8,167 nucleotides of DNA from assembly GCA_017548805.1 (NCBI GenBank), contig JAFYZE010000161.1:1-8167 (forward strand), in the 5' to 3' direction. Of this stretch, positions 1 through 6,881 are shown piece by piece. Within the stretch, counting starts at the first letter, position 1. Every line of letters starts with the position of its first letter. The notes beneath the pieces are model-generated. The model searched no databases, had not been told where the DNA came from, and saw only the letters and a program-made list of their open reading frames with translations. The stretch comes from Bacteroidales bacterium (lineage in GTDB: Bacteria > Bacteroidota > Bacteroidia > Bacteroidales > UBA932). Made by a program: the position numbers and the translations under genes.

Positions 1-2440
1 CGCGATGGCCGACGCCATTCCCATGGCCGGTGTGCCGTACCATGCCATCGACGCTTATCTGCCCAAGCTTATCCGGGCCGGCTACAAGGTCGCCATCTGC
101 GACCAGCTCGAGGATCCCAAGCTGGCGAAGAATATCGTCAAGCGCGGAGTGACGGAGATCGTCACTCCAGGCGTCGCTTTCGGGGAGCAGATGCTCGTCC
201 AGAAAGAGAACAATTTCCTTGCGGGCCTGTTTTTCCACGGGGAGAGTTGCGGAGCCGCGTTCCTGGACGCCTCCACCGGTACCTTCAAGGTGGCGCAGGG
301 GACGGCCGACTATGTCGGCACGCTGCTGGCATCCTTCGCTCCGAAGGAGCTTGTCGTGCCGCGCGGCTATGAGAAGCCCGTCCGCGAGAGGTTCGGCAGC
401 CAGGCATACATCTCCACCCTGGACGAATGGGCTTTCGTCAAGGACGCTTCCGAGGACAAGCTGCGCAAGCAACTGGGTGTCAGGTCGCTGAAGGGCTTTG
501 CGATAGATTCGTGTCCGCTGGGTATCTGTGCAGCCGGAGCGCTGCTCGTCTATCTCGAGCAGACGCACCATTCCGGACTCGGCAATATCTGCTCGATCTC
601 CAGGATAGACGGGTCGAAGTTCGTCTGGATGGACAAGTTCACTTTCCGCAACCTCGAGATATTCGGGTCGGCGGCGGGCGCGGAGGGAACCTCGCTGGTC
701 GATGTCATCGACCGCTGCAGTTCCCCCATGGGCGCCCGCATGCTCCGCCAGTGGCTCTCGATGCCCGTCCTGGACATAGCCGAGCTCAACGCACGCTATG
801 ACGTGGTTGAGCATTTCGTCAAGGAGGACGGGGACCTGCGCGAACTGCAGGAGCTTATGTCCAATGTGGGAGACCTGGAGCGCATACTTTCGCGCGCGGC
901 GACCGGCAAGATCCTGCCGCGCGAGGTGATGCAGCTCGGACGCTCGCTGGAGCAGACCGACCCGGTCGCAGCGTTGTGCCGCGGACGCGGCGTGGCCGAG
1001 CTCGACCGTTTGGTCGGGGAACTGCGCGGCTGCGGCAGCCTCCTCGGCGACATCCGTCGCACGATGGCCGCCAACCCCGCCGCCCAGCTCGGCAAGGGCG
1101 ACATCATCGCCTCCGGCGTCAACGCCGAACTGGACGAGCTCCGCGACATCTCCCGAGGTGGCAAGGACTACCTCCTCCAGATGCAGCAGCGCGAGATTGA
1201 CCGCACCGGCATCAGTTCGCTGAAGATAGGCTACAACAATGTCTTCGGCTACTATATCGAGGTCCGCAACACTTTCAAGGACAAGGTTCCGGAGGAATGG
1301 ATACGCAAGCAGACCCTGGTCAACGCCGAGCGCTACATCACCGAGGAACTCAAGGTCTACGAGGAGAAAATCCTCTCGGCCGAAGGACGCATCTACGAGC
1401 TTGAAAGCCGTATTTACACCGACCTCGTAACCGAGATCCAGGGCTATATCCGCGACATCCAGGCCAACTGCCAGATCCTGGCGCGGCTGGACGTCCTGTC
1501 GGGCTTCGCCGACCTGGCGGCCGACAGCGGATACTGCCGTCCGGTCATGACGGACGGCCTCTCTCTCGATATCCGCGCCGGCCGCCATCCCGTCATCGAG
1601 AAGATGATGGGCCCCGGCGAGGAGTATGTCCCCAATGACGTTTACCTGGACTCCGAGCAGCAACAGATCATCATCCTGACCGGCCCCAACATGGCCGGTA
1701 AGTCGGCGCTGCTGCGCCAGACGGCACTCATCGTGCTGATGGCCCAGATCGGCAGCTGGGTGCCGGCCGACAGCGCCACCATCGGGTATTTCGACAAGAT
1801 ATTCACCCGCGTCGGAGCATCCGACAACATCTCCCGCGGCGAGTCCACCTTCATGGTGGAGATGCTGGAGACGGCCATGATCATGCACAACCTTTCGGAA
1901 CGCTCGCTGGTGCTGCTGGACGAGATCGGCCGTGGCACCTCGACATACGACGGAATGTCGATCGCTCGGGCCCTGGTGGAGTATCTCCACGAGCACGGGC
2001 ACCGCGCCAAAACCCTTTTCGCGACGCATTACCACGAGCTGAACGACCTCGAGAGCATCTATCCGCGGGTGAAGAATTTCCACATCGCGGTCAAGGAAGC
2101 CGGCAAGCAGGTCATCTTCCTTCGCAAACTCAAGGAAGGCGGCGTCGCCCATAGCTTCGGTATCCATGTGGCCCGGCTCGCCGGCATGCCGCGCGAGGTG
2201 CTCGACTCTGCCGAGCGCACCCTCGCGCAGCTCGAGGGCGGCTCGACGCCGCGCGTGTACGCCGTGCCTTCTCCAGTGGAAGATGAACCGGCTCCCGGAT
2301 TCCAGTTGTCGCTGTTCCAGCTCGACGACCCGACGCTGGGCGCCATACGCGACAAGCTGAACGCCGCAGACCTTGACAACATGACCCCCATGCAGGCATT
2401 CGACCTGCTCCGTTCAATGAAAGCAGAACTAGGACTGTAA
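1..2440 (+). CDS. mutS: DNA mismatch repair protein MutS (5' end cut off by window edge)
   Basis: MutS binds mismatches and small insertion/deletion loops in DNA and recruits MutL using ATP. The reading frame is open from the first full codon at base 2, so the ATG at base 5 is internal. By comparison with E. coli MutS about 60 N-terminal residues are missing, including the Phe-x-Glu mismatch-reading motif. Numbering from that internal Met: the end of the mismatch domain (PMAGVPYHA, residues 6-14), connector and lever domains, the clamp (FGYYIEV near 414-420), then the ATPase with Walker A GPNMAGKS (560-567), signature-like SRGESTFM, Walker B LVLLDE (635-640) and THYHEL. The tail holds a beta-clamp motif QLSLF and a short final domain (MTPMQAFDLL) resembling the E. 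coli tetramerisation segment. There is no internal stop or frameshift. It ends in TAA one base before the next gene. Identification is very secure. Confidence 0.98.
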   Translation, partial: AMADAIPMAGVPYHAIDAYLPKLIRAGYKVAICDQLEDPKLAKNIVKRGVTEIVTPGVAFGEQMLVQKENNFLAGLFFHGESCGAAFLDASTGTFKVAQGTADYVGTLLASFAPKELVVPRGYEKPVRERFGSQAYISTLDEWAFVKDASEDKLRKQLGVRSLKGFAIDSCPLGICAAGALLVYLEQTHHSGLGNICSISRIDGSKFVWMDKFTFRNLEIFGSAAGAEGTSLVDVIDRCSSPMGARMLRQWLSMPVLDIAELNARYDVVEHFVKEDGDLRELQELMSNVGDLERILSRAATGKILPREVMQLGRSLEQTDPVAALCRGRGVAELDRLVGELRGCGSLLGDIRRTMAANPAAQLGKGDIIASGVNAELDELRDISRGGKDYLLQMQQREIDRTGISSLKIGYNNVFGYYIEVRNTFKDKVPEEWIRKQTLVNAERYITEELKVYEEKILSAEGRIYELESRIYTDLVTEIQGYIRDIQANCQILARLDVLSGFADLAADSGYCRPVMTDGLSLDIRAGRHPVIEKMMGPGEEYVPNDVYLDSEQQQIIILTGPNMAGKSALLRQTALIVLMAQIGSWVPADSATIGYFDKIFTRVGASDNISRGESTFMVEMLETAMIMHNLSERSLVLLDEIGRGTSTYDGMSIARALVEYLHEHGHRAKTLFATHYHELNDLESIYPRVKNFHIAVKEAGKQVIFLRKLKEGGVAHSFGIHVARLAGMPREVLDSAERTLAQLEGGSTPRVYAVPSPVEDEPAPGFQLSLFQLDDPTLGAIRDKLNAADLDNMTPMQAFDLLRSMKAELGL
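2303..2317 (+). other. Sliding-clamp (DnaN) binding motif QLSLF in the MutS tail
   Basis: Codons 2303-2317 of mutS encode Gln-Leu-Ser-Leu-Phe, matching the bacterial beta-clamp-binding consensus QL(S/D)LF. It sits after the ATPase/HTH region in a Pro/Glu-rich, probably flexible linker, where E. coli MutS carries its own clamp motif. The inferred role is tethering MutS to the replication processivity clamp. Confidence 0.8.
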
Positions 2441-2441
2441 T

Positions 2442-5039
2442 ATGAGCAAAGGATTGAAAAAAATACTGACGTTCGCGGGAATCATCCTGTTTTTCCTCGT
2501 CATCGCCTATGGCTTCGTGCCGCAGGTGCTGACGGGCAAGATAGTCAATCAGGGTGACATCTCCGGCTATGTCGGAATGTCCCACGAGATGAACGAATGG
2601 AACAAGGCCCATCCCGATGACCCGACCTCCTGGACGGATGCCATGTTCGGCGGCATGCCGACCACTACGATCTCTGCACCCCGCAAGGGTGACTGGACAC
2701 AATACATCTACGATGCGTTCCTGACGGGCAGGCGCCCCGCCACGTATCTGTTCCTGGCTTTGCTGGGAGGCTTCCTCCTGCTGCTGTCACTGGGCGTGGA
2801 CACCCTGCTGGCGGTTTTCGGCGCCATAGCCGTGGCCTTCTGCTCATACAACCTCCAGATCATACAGGTCGGGCACAACACCAAGATGCAGGCCATAGCC
2901 TATCTGCCGTGGGCCCTGGCGGCGTTCATATTCACTTACAACAATGCCCTGAAGGGCGGAAATGGCTGGAAGCAATGGCTTCCCAAGACGTTCCTAGGGG
3001 CCGTCCTGTTCGCGTTTGCCGTCAGTTTCCAGGTCAAGGCCAACCATCAGCAGATCACCTATTACCTGGCGATGATGCTGGTCATCTATGCAATGGTGCT
3101 GCTTGTCCGGCTGGTGGCCGACAAGGCCCGCAGGGGCAGCCTCGGCCGCTTCTTCGCGGCCTCGGCCCTGCTGGTCGTGATGGGCCTCGCCGGCATTGCC
3201 ACCAATGCCAACAAACTGGTGCCGGTATACAGGTATACGGCCCAGTCCACCCGCGGCGGTTCTGAGCTCGCTTCGGCGAGCAATTCCGCCTCCGGCGGCC
3301 TCGACCTCGGCTACGCCACCGCATGGTCCTACGGCTGGGAGGAACTCCCGAACCTCATGATCCCCAACTTCAACGGAGGTTCATCCATAGGCGCCATTGA
3401 TCCGGATCATTCCGCGACGGCGCAGGTGTACCAGAGCGCAGGTTATACGGACTACAGGGAAGTCGTCAAGGCGCTGCCGCTGTACTGGGGACCTCAGCCG
3501 TTCACTTCCGGTCCCATGTACATGGGAGCCATCACGGTATTCCTTTTCCTCCTGGGCCTGCTCCTGTGCGAGGCGAAGGACAGGTGGTGGATGGCCATCT
3601 GCACCGTGCTGGCCATTCTGCTGGCACTGGGCAACCACCTGATGTGGTTTACGGAGTGGTTCTACGAGCATGTGCCGTTCTACAACAAGTTCAGGACGGT
3701 GTCGATGTCCTTGGTCATGTTGCAGGTTACGCTTCCGGTGCTTGGGTTCCTTGCCCTTGACCGTATCATGAAAGGGAAAGTCTCTGGTTCAGATTTCTTG
3801 AAGGAAGGAGCCGTAGCCTATGCCCTGACCGGAGGTTTCTGCCTGGCGTTGTTCTTCTTCCCGACGCTGGCCGGGTCGTTTACAGGCAGCGTCGATGCCG
3901 GTCGGCAGGATATACTCGTCTACGCTCTCCAGGTCGACAGGTGCTACCTGCTGCGCGTCGATGCGCTGCGGTCCCTGCTGCTGATCACCGCCGCGTTTGC
4001 GCTGATCATCTGGGGCTATTCCGTGCCCAAGAAGGCGAAGGAAAGCTTCGACGAGAGTACGGAGGCCGGCCGCGATGCGTCCCGTGCCCGCCGCCGCACG
4101 GCTGTCCTGCTCGTCTGCCTGCTGATAGCCGTGGACCTTTTCACCGCAGGAAAGCGCTATCTCTCGGCTATCGATTTCGTGTCGCCGAGGGCTTTCAACA
4201 GCCAGTTCAACAAGACCCTGGTGGATGAATTCATCCTCGAGGACGAGGATATTTCCTACCGCATAATGGACCTCTCCGAGGACCCGTTCAACAGCTACCG
4301 CCGTTCCTACTGGCACAAGAACATCGGCGGATACAGCCCCGCGAAACTGCAGCGTTACCAGGAGCTGATTGACAGTTGCCTGTACGACGAGATTGATGCC
4401 ATATATGACGTGGCCGACAGCGTGGCGACGATACTGGAGCTGGAGGAGAAGCTCCCGGACATACCCGTCCTGTCTGCGCTTAACATGAAATACATCATCA
4501 TTGCAGACGACGGTGCACCGGTCATCAACCACAATGCCTACGGCAATGCATGGTTTGTGGACGGCATCGTGCCGGCGGCCTCGCCGGACGAGGCGCTCAA
4601 GCTCACCGGCTCCACATACCTACGCTCCGTGGCGGTCATGGAGCATGCTGACGCCGCAGCCGTCAGCGGCCGTACCCTCGGTTCCGCCGCTCCGGGCGAC
4701 AGCGTCGTCATGATATCCTACGCTCCCAACGAACTGCATTTCCGGTATAGCACTGCTGAGGACCGCTTGGCGGTCTTCAGTGAGGTGTACTACCCGGAGG
4801 GCTGGCACGCCTGGCTCGCTGACACCGGCGCGGAGGTTCCGGTGCTGCGCGCCGACTGGGTCCTCCGCGCGGCCGTCCTCCCTGCCGGAGACCACGAGCT
4901 CGTGATGCGCTTTGACCCCCACTCGGTATCGGCCAGCGCCTCGGTCTCCCGTGCATCTTCGATAGGCATCATCATCCTGCTGCTCCTGGCAGTAGCCGGA
5001 GCCGTCGTCCTTCCCGGACGGAAAGAAGAAGATCAATAG
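2442..5039 (+). CDS. YfhO-family polytopic membrane protein (GT-C-like, substrate unknown)
   Basis: An 865-residue integral membrane protein of the YfhO family, a group related to GT-C glycosyltransferases. Gram-positive members are implicated in sugar decoration of teichoic acids; the Bacteroidota substrate is not known to me. By eye there are about 13 hydrophobic segments in the first 570 residues (near 9-29, 100-138 as two, 150-168, 184-224 as two, 236-254, 358-398 as two, 418-438, 457-476, 506-526, 552-569). A soluble region of about 270 residues follows, then a last segment near 840-857 and the charged tail GRKEEDQ. The first outside loop has NQGDISGY with Asp39, where GT-C enzymes usually keep an acidic residue. 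The C-terminal domain has the family-typical EVYYPEGWHAWL and LRADWVLRAAVLPAG blocks. A Ser/Ala-rich stretch (828-840) precedes the last helix. ATG follows the mutS stop by one base. The family call is secure; enzymatic activity is inference. Confidence 0.88.
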   Translation: MSKGLKKILTFAGIILFFLVIAYGFVPQVLTGKIVNQGDISGYVGMSHEMNEWNKAHPDDPTSWTDAMFGGMPTTTISAPRKGDWTQYIYDAFLTGRRPATYLFLALLGGFLLLLSLGVDTLLAVFGAIAVAFCSYNLQIIQVGHNTKMQAIAYLPWALAAFIFTYNNALKGGNGWKQWLPKTFLGAVLFAFAVSFQVKANHQQITYYLAMMLVIYAMVLLVRLVADKARRGSLGRFFAASALLVVMGLAGIATNANKLVPVYRYTAQSTRGGSELASASNSASGGLDLGYATAWSYGWEELPNLMIPNFNGGSSIGAIDPDHSATAQVYQSAGYTDYREVVKALPLYWGPQPFTSGPMYMGAITVFLFLLGLLLCEAKDRWWMAICTVLAILLALGNHLMWFTEWFYEHVPFYNKFRTVSMSLVMLQVTLPVLGFLALDRIMKGKVSGSDFLKEGAVAYALTGGFCLALFFFPTLAGSFTGSVDAGRQDILVYALQVDRCYLLRVDALRSLLLITAAFALIIWGYSVPKKAKESFDESTEAGRDASRARRRTAVLLVCLLIAVDLFTAGKRYLSAIDFVSPRAFNSQFNKTLVDEFILEDEDISYRIMDLSEDPFNSYRRSYWHKNIGGYSPAKLQRYQELIDSCLYDEIDAIYDVADSVATILELEEKLPDIPVLSALNMKYIIIADDGAPVINHNAYGNAWFVDGIVPAASPDEALKLTGSTYLRSVAVMEHADAAAVSGRTLGSAAPGDSVVMISYAPNELHFRYSTAEDRLAVFSEVYYPEGWHAWLADTGAEVPVLRADWVLRAAVLPAGDHELVMRFDPHSVSASASVSRASSIGIIILLLLAVAGAVVLPGRKEEDQ
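5020..5032 (+). promoter_or_regulatory. Purine tract upstream of rsmA, possible ribosome-loading site
   Basis: GGAAAGAAGAAGA ends 8 bases before the rsmA ATG and lies inside the last codons of the upstream membrane-protein gene. It is not a strict Shine-Dalgarno match, but purine/A-rich leaders are common before Bacteroidota starts. It supports the ATG at 5041 as the start. Confidence 0.4.
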
Positions 5040-5040
5040 C

Positions 5041-5838
5041 ATGGAAGTCAGAGCCAAGAAAGCCCTCGGGCAGCACTTCCTGACGGACCAGGGTATAGCC
5101 CAGTCCATAGTCGCGACCTTGCGCGAGGACCCGTCCGCTCCGCGGAATGTCCTCGAGATAGGCCCCGGCATGGGCGTCCTCACGCAGTACCTGCTTAAGC
5201 GTGAGGACCTTGACCTCAAGATGATAGAGATTGACACCGAGTCCGTCGAGTACCTGCTGACGCATTTCAACGGCATGCAGGGCAGGCTGATGGAGGGAGA
5301 TTACCTCAAGTTGAACGTGTCGCGTTTCTTCAAGGGTCCCTACCGCATCATCGGCAATTTCCCTTACAACATCTCCTCGCAGATATTCTTCAAGATACTC
5401 GAGGACAAGGACCTGGTCCCCGAGGTCGTCTGCATGATACAGAAGGAAGTGGCCGACCGCATCGCCGAGGAGCCCGGCTCAAAGACCTACGGCATCCTGT
5501 CGGTGCTGCTGCAAGCCTGGTACGACATCGAATATGTCCTTTCGGTCGGTCCCGGTGCCTTCAGCCCGCCGCCGAAGGTCCGTTCAGCCGTCATACGCCT
5601 TACGCGCAATTCGCGCACCGGGCTCGGCTGTGACGAGAAGCTTTTCAAGGCTGTCGTCAAGACGGCCTTCAACCAGCGTCGCAAGACCTTGCGTAACGCC
5701 CTCAAACCCCTCCTGCCGGCCGGAGAGGACGCCTCGGCATTCTTCGCGGACCCGGTCTTCGACCTGCGCGCCGAACGCCTCGGCGTCGAGGATTTCGTAG
5801 CCCTGACCCGCCGCTTCGAAACGGCCACACAACAATAG
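5041..5838 (+). CDS. rsmA: 16S rRNA (adenine1518-N6/adenine1519-N6)-dimethyltransferase RsmA/KsgA
   Basis: RsmA uses four S-adenosylmethionine molecules to dimethylate two adjacent adenines in the 3'-terminal hairpin of 16S rRNA, a late 30S assembly step whose loss gives kasugamycin resistance. The 265 residues are close to the family norm. Visible motifs in order: KALGQHFLTD (7-16), SAM-binding motif I LEIGPGMG (38-45), the acidic end of strand 2 in MIEID (61-65), EGDYLKL (85-91), catalytic motif IV GNFPYNIS (105-112), then FSPPPKVRSAVIRL and the RNA-binding C-domain with FNQRRKTLRNAL (210-221). Motif IV reads NFPYNIS rather than NLPYYIT, a form I associate with Bacteroidota RsmA. The ATG is one base after the preceding stop, so it is co-transcribed and perhaps translationally coupled with the YfhO-like gene. 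No key residue is missing. Identification is very secure. Confidence 0.97.
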   Translation: MEVRAKKALGQHFLTDQGIAQSIVATLREDPSAPRNVLEIGPGMGVLTQYLLKREDLDLKMIEIDTESVEYLLTHFNGMQGRLMEGDYLKLNVSRFFKGPYRIIGNFPYNISSQIFFKILEDKDLVPEVVCMIQKEVADRIAEEPGSKTYGILSVLLQAWYDIEYVLSVGPGAFSPPPKVRSAVIRLTRNSRTGLGCDEKLFKAVVKTAFNQRRKTLRNALKPLLPAGEDASAFFADPVFDLRAERLGVEDFVALTRRFETATQQ

Positions 5839-5845
5839 CCTGCAC

Positions 5846-6274
5846 ATGAAACATCTTACAGTCATACTTTTATCCATCGCATGCCTGTTCCTCGCGTCTT
5901 GCGGAAAGCACGGGGTTGAAGAGGCTTGGCCCGGGGAGAAAACCCTCGAGAATACCGTCTGGAGCCATTTTCCTGAGCTGTCCGCCCAGTCCGACATGTA
6001 TGTCGTCATCTGGGATTATGACACGCGGGTCAACATGGTGGTGAAGAATGAAGAAGGGAAGGGCATAGCCTGCACCGGAAAGGTCATTTATCAGGATTCG
6101 ACCCACGAAGTGTCCATCACCGAGATCAAGCCGCGCACGGAAGGGGAGAGCGTTCCGAACAAAATGACCGGAAGCGTTTCCGCCTCCGGCCTTAATCTAA
6201 AATGGTCGTGTGGAGAGGTCTCTTACGACTGCCTGTTCAAGTATAACTGCCCTGCGGACCAGCTGGGAATATAG
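5846..6274 (+). CDS. Small cysteine-containing lipoprotein, function unknown
   Basis: A 142-residue protein with a clear lipoprotein signal: a basic start (MKHL), a hydrophobic core and lipobox LASC with Cys19 as the lipidation site, leaving a mature chain of about 124 residues. GKHGVEEA follows Cys19; a basic residue followed by acidic ones is loosely like Bacteroidota signals for surface export of lipoproteins, but it is not an exact match. The mature part has alternating polar/hydrophobic stretches suggesting a small beta-rich fold (MYVVIWDYD, KVIYQD, HEVSITEI) and four more cysteines at 76, 122, 129 and 135, an even number that could form two disulphides in the periplasm. I do not recognise the family. 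It starts 7 bases after rsmA with no visible ribosome site, so it is probably the last gene of that transcript. Its base composition looks less GC-rich than rsmA. Confidence 0.85.
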   Translation: MKHLTVILLSIACLFLASCGKHGVEEAWPGEKTLENTVWSHFPELSAQSDMYVVIWDYDTRVNMVVKNEEGKGIACTGKVIYQDSTHEVSITEIKPRTEGESVPNKMTGSVSASGLNLKWSCGEVSYDCLFKYNCPADQLGI

Positions 6275-6296
6275 ATCCTTTAGAAAGAATATCCCA
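6264..6296. terminator. Imperfect inverted repeat across the convergent gene junction (weak terminator candidate)
   Basis: TGGG-A-ATAT at 6264-6272 pairs with ATATCCCA at 6289-6296, giving eight base pairs with one bulged A. A short inner stem (TC/GA and TT/AA around the loop TAGA) is possible. It covers the 5-base gap and both stop codons. There is no following T-run on either strand, so it is not a classic intrinsic terminator. As the only symmetrical element where two transcripts collide, it may act as a weak bidirectional stop or protect 3' ends. Confidence 0.25.
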
Positions 6297-6879
6297 CATG
6301 GAGGGAAAGGCCGGTGGACATCACGTCCTTGACCTTTTGCTCTGGGTCGCGTACCGTCCCGATGACATCGCTGATCCTGATCAGCGAGCGGCTCAGGAAA
6401 TGGTGCGTGTCGACTCCAATGCTGATGTAGGCGTTTTCCGCCAGGTCGATGCCGATCTGGGGCTCGAAGAAGAATCCTCTGGTATTGCCGTCCTTCTTGA
6501 GATTGATGACCGTGCCGATGTCGGCGGTCAGGAAGGGTTTGAGCTTCATCGGCCTGACCCGCCCGAAACGGGCGCGGAGGAATAACGGCATGACACCTTC
6601 GTTGCCATAATAGACGATCCTGGAGCCTTCCCCGAGATCCTCGATCTCGCTGACGGAGTGAACGTAACGGAGTCCGAGTCCGGCTCCGAGGAAGAAACCT
6701 TTAGTGTGCTGCTTGCCCCAGATGTAGGCTGCGCCTGCGGAATAGTTGGTGGCTTCCGAGAAACTGAGGTGGCCGTATCCTTCGATGGCTTTCCTGCTCT
6801 TGTCCTGCTTCCAGGGCTCAAGGGCTGATGCGCTGACGGTTATCAGCAAAAGGGTTGCAATAACGAACAATCTCTTCAT
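6280..6879 (-). CDS. Probable outer-membrane beta-barrel protein, about 200 residues, function unknown
   Basis: A 199-residue exported protein. It has a Sec signal peptide (MKRLF, hydrophobic core, cleavage probably after SASA at 16-19). The mature part alternates hydrophobic and polar residues in strands typical of small outer-membrane barrels: 61-76, 96-108, 113-127, 135-145, 149-162 and 188-199. It ends in LHVGYSF, with the C-terminal Phe and alternating aromatic/hydrophobic residues that the BAM assembly complex recognises. Length fits an eight-stranded barrel of the general OmpA-membrane/PorT-like size class, but there is no peptidoglycan-binding domain and I cannot assign a family. Its start is 2 bases after the mrp stop, so it is downstream in the same transcript. 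Membrane location is well supported; role is unknown. Confidence 0.8.
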   Translation of the reverse strand: MKRLFVIATLLLITVSASALEPWKQDKSRKAIEGYGHLSFSEATNYSAGAAYIWGKQHTKGFFLGAGLGLRYVHSVSEIEDLGEGSRIVYYGNEGVMPLFLRARFGRVRPMKLKPFLTADIGTVINLKKDGNTRGFFFEPQIGIDLAENAYISIGVDTHHFLSRSLIRISDVIGTVRDPEQKVKDVMSTGLSLHVGYSF

Positions 6880-6881
6880 GG

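Noticed and set aside
5..7. ATG at base 5 as the mutS start
   Set aside because: The frame is open upstream to the window edge, and the protein would begin in the middle of the conserved mismatch-recognition domain just before PMAGVPYHA.
2130..2702. A 190-codon minus-strand frame crossing the mutS/yfhO junction
   Set aside because: Arg/Gly/Ala-rich product without signal or domain, fully covered by two certain genes on the other strand.
3224..3238. GGTATAC repeated twice, one base apart
   Set aside because: It falls inside well-conserved coding sequence (Val-Tyr-Arg-Tyr), has only two copies, and has no partner elsewhere that I can see.
3789..4532. A 247-codon open frame antisense to the YfhO-like gene
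   Set aside because: It is in the same codon register as the real gene and stays open simply because that stretch avoids TTA, CTA and TCA codons. The product has no recognisable motif.
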